Of a stretch of DNA of 64,000 bases, positions 7,928-16,321 are shown one piece after another. The notes under the pieces are model-generated. The model had not been told where the DNA came from, made no database searches, and saw only the letters and a list, made by a program, of their open reading frames with translations. The position numbers were made by a program, and so were the translations under genes. Each line of letters begins with the position of its first letter. Position 1 is the first letter of the stretch. Origin of the DNA: Nocardioides marinus (GTDB lineage Bacteria; Pseudomonadota; Alphaproteobacteria; Rhodobacterales; Rhodobacteraceae); the NCBI GenBank assembly GCA_019801415.1, contig JAHVJD010000003.1, positions 310,001 through 374,000 of the forward strand, read 5' to 3'.

Positions 7928-9387
7928 TGCGTATGAAAACGTGGCGGATGGTCCTCGCTTGCCCGGTCGCGCTTGCGGCCTGCGCGACAGCGGTTCCCGA
8001 AAAATACACCAATCCCAATGCCGGTTTTCAGGAGGTGGTCAGCCGGACCTCGACGGCGATCGGCAAGCGTACCGCCTTTGCCCAGACACAAGCTGAAAAC
8101 GAGGCGCTCGCCAAGGAAGTTCGCAGCCTTGTGCACGGCAAGACGATCTCGGCCGATACCGCGGTGCAGGTAGCCTTGTTGAACAACAAAGGTCTGCAAG
8201 CTTCCTATGCGGCGGTTGGGCTTTCGGCGGCCGAAGCCTGGCAACAGATGACACCGGAGAACCCGGTGGTCTCGATTGGGCTGATGGGCATCGGTGCGCC
8301 TGAACTGGGTCTCTACCGGGCGTTGGAATCCTCCGTTGCCGTGAACTTGCTGGATGTGAAAAACCGCAAGCAACGTATCGCGGTGGCCGAAGCCCAGTTC
8401 CAGCAGGCCCAGCTGAATGCGGTGAACGACACGCTGGCGCTGGCCGCAGAGACGCGGCAGGCTTGGATCAACGCAGTGGCGGCGTTCGAGCGTCTCAGCT
8501 ACCTGCGCAAGGCCGGCGAGACTGCCGCGGCGAGCGCCGAGCTGGCCAGCCAGCTGGGCAAGACCGGCGCGCTGAACAAGGCAGGGCAGGCGCGGGAGTT
8601 TGCCTTCAACGCGGAACTGGCAGGCCAGGTTGCCCGGGCGCGGCTGGATGCCAAACTGGCCAAGGAAGAGCTGACACGGCTGATGGGGCTGTGGGGCAGC
8701 GATGCCAACTACTACGTGCCGGATGCGTTGCCAGCGCTGCCAAAGTCGCTGCGCAAACTACCCGCCATCGAAAAGACCGCGCTGCAGAACCGCGTCGATC
8801 TACAGGTCGCCAAACTGGGTCTGGAAGCACAGGCGCGCGCCTTTGGCCTGACCGACAGAACACGGCTTGTCACCGATCTGGAGTTGATCGCTGGCGTCGA
8901 GTCGGAACGTGAACGCGAGGATGGGGAGACCCACACCGAAACCCTGCCGCAGCTGGAGTTGGAATTTGCCATTCCGATCTTCGATACCGGCAAGGCGCGG
9001 ATGCGCAAGGCGGAACTGGCCTACATGCAAGCCGCCAATGCGTTGGCAGAACGGGCCGTGAATGTCCGCTCGGAGGCCCGCAGCGCGGAGCTGGCCTATT
9101 ATTCTTCGTATGAGATCGCCCGCCACTATCGCGATGTGTTGGTGCCGTTGCGCCAGACGATCGAGGAAGAAGGTCTGCTGAGTTACAACGGCATGATCAC
9201 CAATACCTTCGAACTGCTGACCGATGTGCGTGAAAAGATCTCCAGCTTGCTGGAAGCGGCCAATGCCAAACGCGATTTCTGGCTGGCGCAGGCCAATGTC
9301 ACCGCGGCGATCTACGGCGGCGGCACAGGATCGGCCCCGCAGGGCGGCGGCGCGGAAATCGCCGCTGGCGGCGGTGCAGGCCATTGA
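7927..9387 (+). CDS. TolC-family outer-membrane efflux protein (copper block)
   Basis: 486 residues from ATG 7927, the codon overlapping the previous stop. The N-terminus MVLACPVALAACAT looks like a lipoprotein signal with LAAC as lipobox, as in CusC-type proteins. The body has the two long helical repeats of the TolC fold (VALLNNKGLQASYAAVGLSA, later LVPLRQTIEEEGLLSYNGM). No membrane-fusion or RND gene is nearby, so it either works with partners encoded elsewhere or serves the adjacent multicopper oxidase; TolC-like genes are common neighbours of such oxidases. A Gly/Ala-rich tail ends in GGGAGH. Confidence 0.85.
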   Translation: MRMKTWRMVLACPVALAACATAVPEKYTNPNAGFQEVVSRTSTAIGKRTAFAQTQAENEALAKEVRSLVHGKTISADTAVQVALLNNKGLQASYAAVGLSAAEAWQQMTPENPVVSIGLMGIGAPELGLYRALESSVAVNLLDVKNRKQRIAVAEAQFQQAQLNAVNDTLALAAETRQAWINAVAAFERLSYLRKAGETAAASAELASQLGKTGALNKAGQAREFAFNAELAGQVARARLDAKLAKEELTRLMGLWGSDANYYVPDALPALPKSLRKLPAIEKTALQNRVDLQVAKLGLEAQARAFGLTDRTRLVTDLELIAGVESEREREDGETHTETLPQLELEFAIPIFDTGKARMRKAELAYMQAANALAERAVNVRSEARSAELAYYSSYEIARHYRDVLVPLRQTIEEEGLLSYNGMITNTFELLTDVREKISSLLEAANAKRDFWLAQANVTAAIYGGGTGSAPQGGGAEIAAGGGAGH

Positions 9388-9401
9388 AAGGACCACATGA
9401 C

Positions 9402-10760
9402 ATGATGAACCGACGTCAACTGCTCGGAGCCGGCGCCGCGGGTGCCGCGCTGGTCTCCAGCCAGGCCTGGGGCAAGACCTCCAACATGGGCCTGCCCGAA
9501 GCCGCCAGCATGGACACCGCGGCCACCCAGCCGCCGCTGGCCCCAACCACCGGGCCGGATTACAACCCGACCGTCACGCTCAACGGCTGGACCCTGCCGT
9601 TCCGGATGAACAACGGGGTGAAGGAGTTTCACCTGGTGGCCGAACCGGTCGAGCGTGAGCTGGCCGACGGCATGATCGCCCATCTGTGGGGCTACAACGG
9701 CCAGTCCACCGGCCCCACCATCGAGGCGGTGGAGGGCGACCGGGTCCGCATCTTCGTGACCAACAAGCTGCCGGAGCATACTTCGGTGCATTGGCACGGG
9801 CTGATCCTGCCCTCCGGCATGGACGGGGTCGGCGGCCTCAGCCATCCGGGCATCCCGCCCGGCAAGACCTTTGTCTACGAGTTCGACCTGACCAAGTCCG
9901 GCACCTTCATGTACCACCCGCACGCGGACGAGATGGTGCAGATGGCGATGGGCATGATGGGCATGTTCATCGTGCATCCCAAGGATCCGTCGTTCATGCC
10001 GGTGGACCGGGACTTCCTGATCATGCTGAACGCCTTCGACATTGATCCGGGCTCTTACGTGCCGCGGGTGATGGAGATGACGGACTTCAACCTGTGGTGC
10101 TGGAACAGTCGCCTCTTCCCGGACATCGACCCGCTGGTGGTGAACCAGGGCGACCGGGTGCGGGTGCGGGTCGGCAACCTCACGATGACCAATCACCCGA
10201 TCCACATGCACGGCTATGATTTCGAGGTCACCTGCACCGACGGTGGCTGGGTGCCGGAAACCGCCCGCTGGCCGGAAGTGTCGATCGACATCCCGGTCGG
10301 GGCCATGCGCGCCTATGAGTTCGACGCGGTGCATCCGGGCGACTGGGCGATCCACTGCCACAAGTCGCACCACACGATGAACGCCATGGGCCACGACGTG
10401 CCGACCTTCATCGGCACCGACAAGCGCAAGCTGACCGGCCAGATCCGCAAGCTGCAGCCGGAATACATGCCGATGGGCACCGCCGGGATGGCCGACATGG
10501 GCGAGATGTCGATGCCGCTTCCCGACAACACCGTGCCGATGATGGCCGGCTGGGGGCCGCACGGGCCGCTGGAGATGGGCGGCATGTTCTCGGTCGTCAA
10601 AGTGCGCGAGGGCATCGACGCCGACGATTACAGCGACCCGGGCTGGTATGAAAACCCGCCCGGCACCGAGGCCTACGAGTGGACCGGCTCACTGCCGGAA
10701 CCGACCCGTGTCGAAGACGCCCAAACCCGCATCACCCCGAAACCCGCCGCCAAGGGCTGA
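9402..10760 (+). CDS. Tat-exported multicopper oxidase, copper-tolerance type
   Basis: 452 residues. ATG 9402 has AAAGGA at 9387-9392; an upstream in-frame TTG at 9384 is rejected. MMNRRQLLGAGAAGA is a twin-arginine signal. Copper ligand blocks are H130-W-H132-G, then Y-H172-P-H174, and near the C-terminus HPIHMHG and HCHKSHHTMNAMGH. The Met-rich patches MAMGMMGMF and MGTAGMADMGEMSMP are typical of Cu(I)-oxidising enzymes such as CueO/CopA. The protein would oxidise Cu(I) in the periplasm. The last ligand block has KSHHTMNAM, which looks unlike the usual laccase HCHxxxH-x3-5-M spacing. The gene starts 14 bases after the TolC-like stop. Confidence 0.9.
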   Translation: MMNRRQLLGAGAAGAALVSSQAWGKTSNMGLPEAASMDTAATQPPLAPTTGPDYNPTVTLNGWTLPFRMNNGVKEFHLVAEPVERELADGMIAHLWGYNGQSTGPTIEAVEGDRVRIFVTNKLPEHTSVHWHGLILPSGMDGVGGLSHPGIPPGKTFVYEFDLTKSGTFMYHPHADEMVQMAMGMMGMFIVHPKDPSFMPVDRDFLIMLNAFDIDPGSYVPRVMEMTDFNLWCWNSRLFPDIDPLVVNQGDRVRVRVGNLTMTNHPIHMHGYDFEVTCTDGGWVPETARWPEVSIDIPVGAMRAYEFDAVHPGDWAIHCHKSHHTMNAMGHDVPTFIGTDKRKLTGQIRKLQPEYMPMGTAGMADMGEMSMPLPDNTVPMMAGWGPHGPLEMGGMFSVVKVREGIDADDYSDPGWYENPPGTEAYEWTGSLPEPTRVEDAQTRITPKPAAKG

Positions 10761-10800
10761 CCGGCCCCTGGCTTTAACCAGAACTGACGAGGAAACAGAC

Positions 10801-11496
10801 ATGAACAAGATTCTTTCCACGACCCTGATCGCAACCCTTTTCGCCGCGCCGGCCTTTGCGGGCGGCACCCACGGCGGCGGCCACCATGATGAAATGGAAG
10901 TCGGCAAACCCGGCGATGCTGCACATGCAGACCGCGAGGTCGTGGTCATCATGAAAGAAACCGATGACGGCGAAATGCTGTTCGAGCCTGCCAACCTCTC
11001 CTTCTCCGAGGGCGAGACGGTCAAGTTCGTTATCACCAACGAGGGCGAACTGGAGCATGAATTCGTGCTGGATACGCCGGAGCGCAACGTCCACCACAAG
11101 GAGCTGATGGCAAAGATGGACATGGAGCATGACGACCCGAATTCGGTGCGTCTGGATCCCGGCGCCACGGGAGAGATCGTCTGGACCTTCTCCAACGCGG
11201 GCACGTTCGAGTTCGCGTGCCTGATCCCCGGCCACTACGAATCTGGCATGCATGGGCCGGTGACCGTGCTTCAAGGTGATACGACCTTCACCGCGGGAAT
11301 GGTGAAGAAGGTCGATCCCAAGTCCGGCAAGGTGACCATCAAGCACGAGGAGCTTGTGGATCTTGATATGCCGGCGATGACCATGGTGTTCCGGGTTGCC
11401 GATGACGCGATGCTGGACCAGCTGAAGGCGGGCGACGCGATCGAATTCGTCGCGCAGCGCATCAAGGGCAAGCTGACCGTCGTCGCGGTGAAGTAA
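10801..11496 (+). CDS. Cupredoxin with C-terminal CusF-like copper-binding domain
   Basis: 231 residues from ATG 10801 with a clear signal peptide (cleavage near AFA-GG, residue 20). A His-rich stretch GGTHGGGHHD follows. The cupredoxin domain shows type-1 copper ligands H86 (ELEHEF), C140, H145 and M150 in FACLIPGHYESGMHG. From about residue 164 a second domain matches CusF: H182, then DMPAMTM with M193 and M195. The tryptophan that caps Cu(I) in E. coli CusF appears to be Met (M190) here. It would bind and pass copper or electrons near the multicopper oxidase encoded 40 bases upstream. Confidence 0.87.
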   Translation: MNKILSTTLIATLFAAPAFAGGTHGGGHHDEMEVGKPGDAAHADREVVVIMKETDDGEMLFEPANLSFSEGETVKFVITNEGELEHEFVLDTPERNVHHKELMAKMDMEHDDPNSVRLDPGATGEIVWTFSNAGTFEFACLIPGHYESGMHGPVTVLQGDTTFTAGMVKKVDPKSGKVTIKHEELVDLDMPAMTMVFRVADDAMLDQLKAGDAIEFVAQRIKGKLTVVAVK

Positions 11497-11502
11497 GGCA
11501 CT

Positions 11503-11537
11503 GGCGGAGGTCGCTTCGTCGACCTCCGCCTTTGGGT
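11503..11537 (+). terminator. Strong intrinsic terminator ending the copper operon
   Basis: An 11-bp perfect stem (11503-11513 with 11520-11530, core GGCGGAGGTC/GACCTCCGCC), a 6-base loop and TTTGGGTTTT after it. It starts 6 bases after the cupredoxin stop, so transcription from the multicopper oxidase group probably ends here and the cytochrome gene needs its own promoter. Confidence 0.85.
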
Positions 11538-11753
11538 TTTCCGCGGTGACGGTGCACTCGCCCCGTGCTGGAAGCAGATCCTGCCTGCCATACGCTGCGA
11601 GCGACCGGCTAGCCGAAGATTAAGCGGGTGTAGCCTAGCCTGTCGGCGATGTCGGTTGTCTACGTGAAACGCGAATTGACAAAGCCGATCGTGAGCGCGG
11701 TTTTTAAGGATTACACAGAGGTGGTGATCGGACCGGGGCAGGAGGTGATGCAG

Positions 11754-11846
11754 ATGCTACCGCTGTTCCTGTCTTGCGGCGCTTCAATGGGGTTGCTTCC
11801 GACAGCCTTCAATATCGAACCATCCGAACGTCAAGAGAGTGTCTGA
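11754..11846 (+). CDS. Possible 30-residue leader peptide coupled to the cytochrome c gene
   Basis: An ATG at 11754 follows a near-perfect Shine-Dalgarno match (AGGAGG at 11740-11745) by 8 bases. It opens a frame of 30 residues (MLPLFLSCGASMG onward) whose TGA stop at 11844-11846 shares its last base with the cytochrome c start. The same frame extends up to 11649 without a good ribosome site. The strong ribosome site and stop/start overlap argue for real translation, perhaps as a coupling or sensing leader; chance cannot be excluded for so short a frame. Confidence 0.4.
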   Translation: MLPLFLSCGASMGLLPTAFNIEPSERQESV

Positions 11847-12289
11847 TGAACAAGAACCTTGGAATAAGCGCTGCGGTCGCACTGGTGGCCGCTCTGGTTG
11901 TCTATCTCTACTCCGGCAGTCCCGAAAGAAGCGAGCAAGACAGCAATCGGGCATCACAGGAAGTCGGCGAACGGCTGGTGCAGGTCGCAGTGCCGACCAC
12001 GTTCAGTGAAACTGCGCAGATTGGCCAGCGGGCGTACGACGCTGTGTGCGCCGAGTGCCATGGCGACAATGCTGCCGGGCGGAATGGCATGGGGCCGCCG
12101 CTGGTGCACAAGATCTACGAGCCGTCGCATCACGCGGACGCTGCTTTTTTGCTGGCTGTCCGAAACGGAGTGCGCGCGCACCACTGGAACTTCGGCAACA
12201 TGCCGCCCCAACAGGGCGTGACCGATGCGGATGTGAAGGGCATCACCCGCTACGTGCGAGAGCTGCAACGTGCCAATGGGATAGAGTAG
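11846..12289 (+). CDS. Membrane-anchored monohaem cytochrome c
   Basis: 147 residues. The N-terminal hydrophobic segment (ISAAVALVAALVVYLYSG, ~7-24) anchors or exports it. One haem site is C68-A-E-C71-H72, and M119 in NFGNMPPQQGV is the likely sixth ligand; the spacing fits a class I cytochrome c. The ATG overlaps the stop of the small upstream frame. It could accept electrons in the copper block, for example from the cupredoxin, but may equally be an independent electron carrier. Confidence 0.85.
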   Translation: MNKNLGISAAVALVAALVVYLYSGSPERSEQDSNRASQEVGERLVQVAVPTTFSETAQIGQRAYDAVCAECHGDNAAGRNGMGPPLVHKIYEPSHHADAAFLLAVRNGVRAHHWNFGNMPPQQGVTDADVKGITRYVRELQRANGIE

Positions 12290-12645
12290 GTAAGCACCCG
12301 TGGTCGGCTATCCGTCGGCCTGTGAGACATGCCCGTTGGTCTGGACATGTTCTGTGAGGCTTTCAGGACATCCAAACGCGGCGAGGGCGTTCGTGACGAT
12401 AGACCGTGTCGGGATGCCAAAAGGGGTCGTTTCCCTGAAATATCGTCCTCGGTCAGGTCCAATGCCTCGGCATTGGACGCGCGCAAGCGCAGTGCGGGAC
12501 CGTGATCATGAACGGATTTGTCGTGGCTGTGACCGTGAAATGCCCGGGTGAGGTCTGCCTCGAACCCGTGCCTGCACCATGTCCTCTTCGCGGCCCTCTG
12601 AAACGCTGCCTTGCTTTATCCCCCCTGGGGGGATAACTCTGGCTA
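12290..12645. other. Intergenic region with a palindrome and the CsoR-type operator
   Basis: No credible gene is seen; short frames here lack ribosome sites and family features. It contains a perfect 10+2+10 inverted repeat (GTCCAATGCC at 12457-12466, GGCATTGGAC at 12469-12478) without a T run, and the metal-repressor operator at 12616-12636. Confidence 0.6.
12616..12636. promoter_or_regulatory. CsoR/RcnR-type operator
   Basis: A perfect palindrome: TTAT, six C, one T, six G, ATAA, centred on 12626. Runs of G/C flanked by AT arms are the hallmark of operators bound by the CsoR/RcnR/FrmR family. It sits 10 bases before the start of just such a repressor, so it should mediate autoregulation of the repressor and MFS exporter. 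Confidence 0.8.
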
Positions 12646-12906
12646 ATGATGGAACCACACCGGCATGCAAGCCACCCCAAGCTCATCGCCCGGCTGAAAC
12701 GCGCCGAAGGGCATCTGCGCTCGGTCATCGGCATGATCGAAGACGGGCGTCCCTGTCTCGAAGTTGCGCAGCAACTTCAGGCGGTGGAAAAAGCGATCCG
12801 CAACGCAAAACAGGCGCTGATCCACGACCATATGGATCACTGCCTCGACGGCGAAAATTCCGAAGCCGACCGCGCCGAACTCAAGGCCATCTCGCGCTAC
12901 TTATGA
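12646..12906 (+). CDS. CsoR/RcnR-family metal-sensing repressor
   Basis: 86 residues, all-helical family without a classic helix-turn-helix. The core LIARLKRAEGHLRSVIGMIEDGRPCLEV is typical. C37, H62 and C66 have the +25 and +29 spacing of the Cu(I) triad of CsoR (C36, H61, C65 in the Mycobacterium protein). RcnR has His at the last position. The N-terminal HRHASH recalls RcnR/nickel sensors, so the metal is probably copper but not certain. ATG 12646 lies just after the operator; a second ATG follows at 12649. It represses itself and the MFS gene 7 bases downstream. Confidence 0.87.
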   Translation: MMEPHRHASHPKLIARLKRAEGHLRSVIGMIEDGRPCLEVAQQLQAVEKAIRNAKQALIHDHMDHCLDGENSEADRAELKAISRYL

Positions 12907-12913
12907 GGCTGCC

Positions 12914-14239
12914 ATGCTGGATGTCCTTTCCGACCGCACGTATCGGCACCTCTTCCTGGCGCAGGTTGTGGCACTGCTGGGAACCGGCCTTGCAACTGTC
13001 GCGCTTGGGCTGCTGGCCTACGACCTGGCAGGAGACGGCGCAGCAATGGTGCTGGGCACGGTCTTTACCATCAAGATGGTGGCCTATGTGGGCATTGCCC
13101 CGGTTGCAGGGGCCTTTGCGGACCGGGTGAACCGCCGCCGCCTGCTTGTTGCGCTGGACCTGCTGCGCGCTGCCGTGGCGCTGGCACTGCCCTTCGTGAC
13201 CGAGGTCTGGCAGGTCTACGTGCTGATCTTCCTGCTCCAGTCTGCCTCGGCGGCTTTCACCCCCACCTTCCAGGCCACGATCCCCGATGTGCTGCCCGAC
13301 GAGGCGCGCTACACTCGTGCGCTTTCGCTCTCCCGGCTCGCCTACGATCTGGAAAACATCATCAGCCCGACACTGGCGGCGCTGCTGCTGGTACTGATGA
13401 GCTACAATACCCTGTTCTTGGGCACCGTGGCGGGCTTTGCCGCCTCTGCACTGCTGGTGGTTTCCGTGATGTTGCCGAGCCCACAGGCTGCGGAGCCGCG
13501 GGGAATTTACGACCGCACAACGCGCGGACTGCGGATCTATCTGGCAACTCCTCGGCTGCGCGGACTGCTTGCGCTCAACCTCGCGGTCTCGGCCGCCGGG
13601 GCGATGGTGCTGGTCAACTCGGTTGTGCTGGTGCGCGGCCTGCTTGGCCTGCCGGAAAGCGCGCTGGCCTGGACGATGTTCGCATTCGGCGCGGGCTCCA
13701 TGGCAGCGGCGCTGCTGCTGCCAAGGCTTCTGGACCGGGTTTCCGACCGTCCAGTTATGCTGACAGGTGCGGGCCTCATGATCCTCTCCTTGCTTGGACT
13801 CGCTGGGGTCACCGCCGCATCGGGTCTGCATTGGGGAGGGCTGCTGTTTACATGGCTGCTTGTCGGCTTCGGCTATTCCGCGGTGCTGACCCCCTCAGGG
13901 CGGCTGCTGAAGCGGTCGGCGCACCCCGAGGACAGGCCCGCTGTATTTGCGGCGCAATTCGCCCTGTCGCATGCCTGCTGGCTTGTGACCTATCCGCTAT
14001 CGGGCTGGCTGATGACACAGTTCGGTGCCATCCCCGCGCTGATTGCCTTGGCCGGGCTAGCGGGAATTGGGATCGTGGCCTGTCTGGTGCAGTGGCCCGG
14101 CGAAACCGCCGGGGAAATCGAGCACACGCACGATGATCTGCCGCCTGACCACCCGCATTTGCGGGAACACGGAGCGATGGGGCACAAACACGCAGTCATC
14201 ATAGACGATCTGCACCGCAGCTGGCCCATGCGCTCCTGA
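12914..14239 (+). CDS. MFS transporter with His-rich C-terminal tail, probable metal exporter
   Basis: 441 residues with about 12 membrane segments and the MFS loop signature FADRVNRRRLLV between segments 2 and 3. The cytoplasmic tail EHTHDDLPPDHPHLREHGA and then GHKHAVIIDDLHRSWP is rich in His and Asp, a feature of NreB-type nickel exporters. It is co-transcribed with the CsoR-family repressor. Direction (export) and metal (copper, nickel or cobalt) are inferred. Its stop is 1 base before the start of the YqaA-like gene. Confidence 0.82.
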   Translation: MLDVLSDRTYRHLFLAQVVALLGTGLATVALGLLAYDLAGDGAAMVLGTVFTIKMVAYVGIAPVAGAFADRVNRRRLLVALDLLRAAVALALPFVTEVWQVYVLIFLLQSASAAFTPTFQATIPDVLPDEARYTRALSLSRLAYDLENIISPTLAALLLVLMSYNTLFLGTVAGFAASALLVVSVMLPSPQAAEPRGIYDRTTRGLRIYLATPRLRGLLALNLAVSAAGAMVLVNSVVLVRGLLGLPESALAWTMFAFGAGSMAAALLLPRLLDRVSDRPVMLTGAGLMILSLLGLAGVTAASGLHWGGLLFTWLLVGFGYSAVLTPSGRLLKRSAHPEDRPAVFAAQFALSHACWLVTYPLSGWLMTQFGAIPALIALAGLAGIGIVACLVQWPGETAGEIEHTHDDLPPDHPHLREHGAMGHKHAVIIDDLHRSWPMRS

Positions 14240-14240
14240 C

Positions 14241-14669
14241 ATGTTGTCCCTCGCCGGTCTGTTCACGGCGGCCCTGGTGGCCGCAACGCTGTTGCCTGCA
14301 CAGTCAGAGGCCGTGCTCGCCGGAATGGTGGTTGTCGGCAGCCACCCGGTATGGCTGCTTCTGGCGGTTGCGACGGCAGGAAATGTCCTGGGTTCAATCC
14401 TCAACTGGGCGGCCGGGCGCTATCTCATGCATTTCTCCGACCGCAGCTGGTTCCCGGTATCGCGTGCGCGACTGGATCAGGCCTCGGCTTGGTACGGCAA
14501 ATGGGGGCGCTGGAGTCTTCTCGGGTCCTGGGTGCCCGTGATCGGGGATCCGCTGACGCTGGCGGCAGGTCTCCTGCGTGAACCGCTATGGCGCTTCACT
14601 CTCATTGTCACGATTGCAAAGGGCGGCAGGTATCTTGCTGTTGCAGGCGTCACGATTGCCGCCGCCTGA
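14241..14669 (+). CDS. YqaA-like small membrane protein (DedA/SNARE-associated superfamily)
   Basis: 142 residues with three to four hydrophobic segments. The core NVLGSILNWAAGRYL and the FPVSRARLDQASAWYGKWGRWSLLGSWVPVIGDPLTLAAGLLR region match the YqaA group: amphipathic G-x-W-S-L-L, then P-V-I-G-D-P. It is translated right after the MFS gene. Such proteins are thought to take part in lipid or ion handling; the reason for a link to the metal exporter is unknown. Confidence 0.78.
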   Translation: MLSLAGLFTAALVAATLLPAQSEAVLAGMVVVGSHPVWLLLAVATAGNVLGSILNWAAGRYLMHFSDRSWFPVSRARLDQASAWYGKWGRWSLLGSWVPVIGDPLTLAAGLLREPLWRFTLIVTIAKGGRYLAVAGVTIAAA

Positions 14670-14782
14670 CACGGGAAAACTGGTGGTCAGGCGGCCTGTG
14701 AACGTTGCAAATGCGGGGTGAGGAGCGCGTCGAGCCTGCTTGGCGCAACCCGGCCGCGTTGGGCCGACCTCACCCCGGGGTA

Positions 14783-15247
14783 TCAGCCCCTACCACGGTA
14801 GGGCGGAACGCCCTGGTCCGGGATCCATACCGCTTCCGGCATAGGTCCGGTCTGCCAGAAAACGTCGATGGGGATACCCCCGCGCGGATACCAATAGCCG
14901 CCGATCCGCAGCCATTGAGGCTCCAGAAACTCTGCCAGGCGGCGGGCGATGGAAATCGTGCAGTCCTCGTGGAACGCGCCGTGATTGCGGAACGAGGTCA
15001 TGAACAGCTTGAGCGATTTCGATTCCACCAGCCACGGGCCGGGAACATAGTCGATCACCAGATGGGCAAAGTCCGGCTGGCCGGTCATCGGGCAGAGAGA
15101 GGTGAACTCCGGCGCGGTAAAGCGCACGTTGTAGGCGACGTCGGCCTGCGGGTTGGGCACCCGCTCCAGTTCGGCCTCTTCAGGGCTGGCGGGAATGCGG
15201 GTTTCGCCGCCGAGTTGCTTGAGATTGCTGTAGATGTTTTCGGACAT
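14783..15247 (-). CDS. queF: NADPH-dependent 7-cyano-7-deazaguanine reductase QueF
   Basis: 154 residues, the short type I (YkvM-like) form. It reduces preQ0 to preQ1 in queuosine synthesis. [18 protein letters not shown] carries the catalytic C52 and D59, and the QueF motif [21 protein letters not shown] follows. The start at 15247 (MSENIY) is preferred to the in-frame ATGs five residues upstream. It lies 16 bases after queE on the minus strand, last in the queC-D-E-F order. Confidence 0.95.
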   Translation of the reverse strand: MSENIYSNLKQLGGETRIPASPEEAELERVPNPQADVAYNVRFTAPEFTSLCPMTGQPDFAHLVIDYVPGPWLVESKSLKLFMTSFRNHGAFHEDCTISIARRLAEFLEPQWLRIGGYWYPRGGIPIDVFWQTGPMPEAVWIPDQGVPPYRGRG

Positions 15248-15263
15248 GGTGGGTTCCATCATT

Positions 15264-15971
15264 TCAGACGCCGCGCTTGTTGCCCCAGATCAGGACATGC
15301 AGCTGCGGCAGGATACGGGCCGCGAACCAGCCGTCGGCCATTGCCTTTTCGGTCAGCCAGCGCAGGCGGTCGGCCAGCGCTTGCAGATCAACGGGGACCG
15401 CGGGATCGACCTCCGGGTTGCCGGGCTGAAGATAGAGCGGCAGATCGGGGTGGCGACTGTGCGCCTCGCGCGCCCAATCATAGTCCGCCTGGTCGAAGAT
15501 CACGATCTTCATGACCTGCTGGCGCGCCCCGGCCCCGACGTGGCGGCAGGCGTCAAAGGCCTCCCAATCCACCTGCTCGCCGCTGGACGGCGGCTTGGGC
15601 GACAGGACCAGTGTGTCGAGAGCGGCAAACCATGGCCGCGCCAGCGAGCCTTGCGTCTCGCAGGCAAAGCGGTAGCCCGCAGCGCGTCCAAGCTCGATCA
15701 ATGGGCCAAAGTCCTGAATCGCGGGATTGCCGCCCGACAGCGAGACAGTCAGCGGCTCCCCGCCGGAAAGCCGCTGGACTTCCTCCCAGACGGCCTCGGT
15801 CTGCATCGCGGCCCAGCTGTGGCGGTTTTCGCTGTCGACCGCATGCAGGCTGTCGCACCAGCTGCAGCGGTAGTCGCAGCCGCCTGCGCGTACAAAGACG
15901 GTCGGCTCCCCGATCAGGATGCCTTCGCCCTGGATCGTGGGACCGAAGATTTCGGCGATGCGCAGGGTCAT
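15264..15971 (-). CDS. queE: 7-carboxy-7-deazaguanine synthase QueE (radical SAM)
   Basis: 235 residues from ATG 15971, which overlaps the queD stop (15968-15970). [10 protein letters not shown] opens the protein and [10 protein letters not shown] holds the [4Fe-4S] cysteines C32, C36, C39. [12 protein letters not shown] is the SAM-binding GGNP block. The enzyme rearranges 6-carboxytetrahydropterin into CDG. An upstream extension to 16049 overlaps queD and is rejected. Confidence 0.95.
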   Translation of the reverse strand: MTLRIAEIFGPTIQGEGILIGEPTVFVRAGGCDYRCSWCDSLHAVDSENRHSWAAMQTEAVWEEVQRLSGGEPLTVSLSGGNPAIQDFGPLIELGRAAGYRFACETQGSLARPWFAALDTLVLSPKPPSSGEQVDWEAFDACRHVGAGARQQVMKIVIFDQADYDWAREAHSRHPDLPLYLQPGNPEVDPAVPVDLQALADRLRWLTEKAMADGWFAARILPQLHVLIWGNKRGV

Positions 15972-16321
15972 GGCCGATATTCCGCCCAGGTCTTGGGGGT
16001 TTCGCTGACCAGCACCGCGCAGGTTTCGGGCCAGCGTTCGGCGCACCACTCATAGAAATGCCGTGCCATGTTCTCGGCCGTGGAGGGGCCGTCCATGACA
16101 TCATTCAGATGGCGGTGATCGAAGTTGTCGTCGATGTAGGTCTTGAGCGGCTTCAGATCGTGGTAGTCGCGCACGAACCCGTCGGCATTCAGCGTATCGG
16201 CGGCCAGTTCGACCACGACGATGTAGTTGTGACCATGCAGCCGCGCACATTGGTGATCGGCGGGCAGGTGGCTCAGCTGGTGCGACGCGGAAAAGTGGAA
16301 CTCCTTGCGGATACGGAACAT
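15968..16321 (-). CDS. queD: 6-carboxytetrahydropterin synthase QueD
   Basis: 117 residues. FHFSASHQL and ARLHGHNY supply the zinc-binding histidines, with the cysteine of [10 protein letters not shown] as catalytic residue. HRHLNDV and [13 protein letters not shown] complete the PTPS/QueD fold. It converts dihydroneopterin triphosphate to CPH4. The ATG at 16321 overlaps the queC stop (16321-16323), and its own stop overlaps queE: an unbroken coupled run. Confidence 0.95.
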   Translation of the reverse strand: MFRIRKEFHFSASHQLSHLPADHQCARLHGHNYIVVVELAADTLNADGFVRDYHDLKPLKTYIDDNFDHRHLNDVMDGPSTAENMARHFYEWCAERWPETCAVLVSETPKTWAEYRP

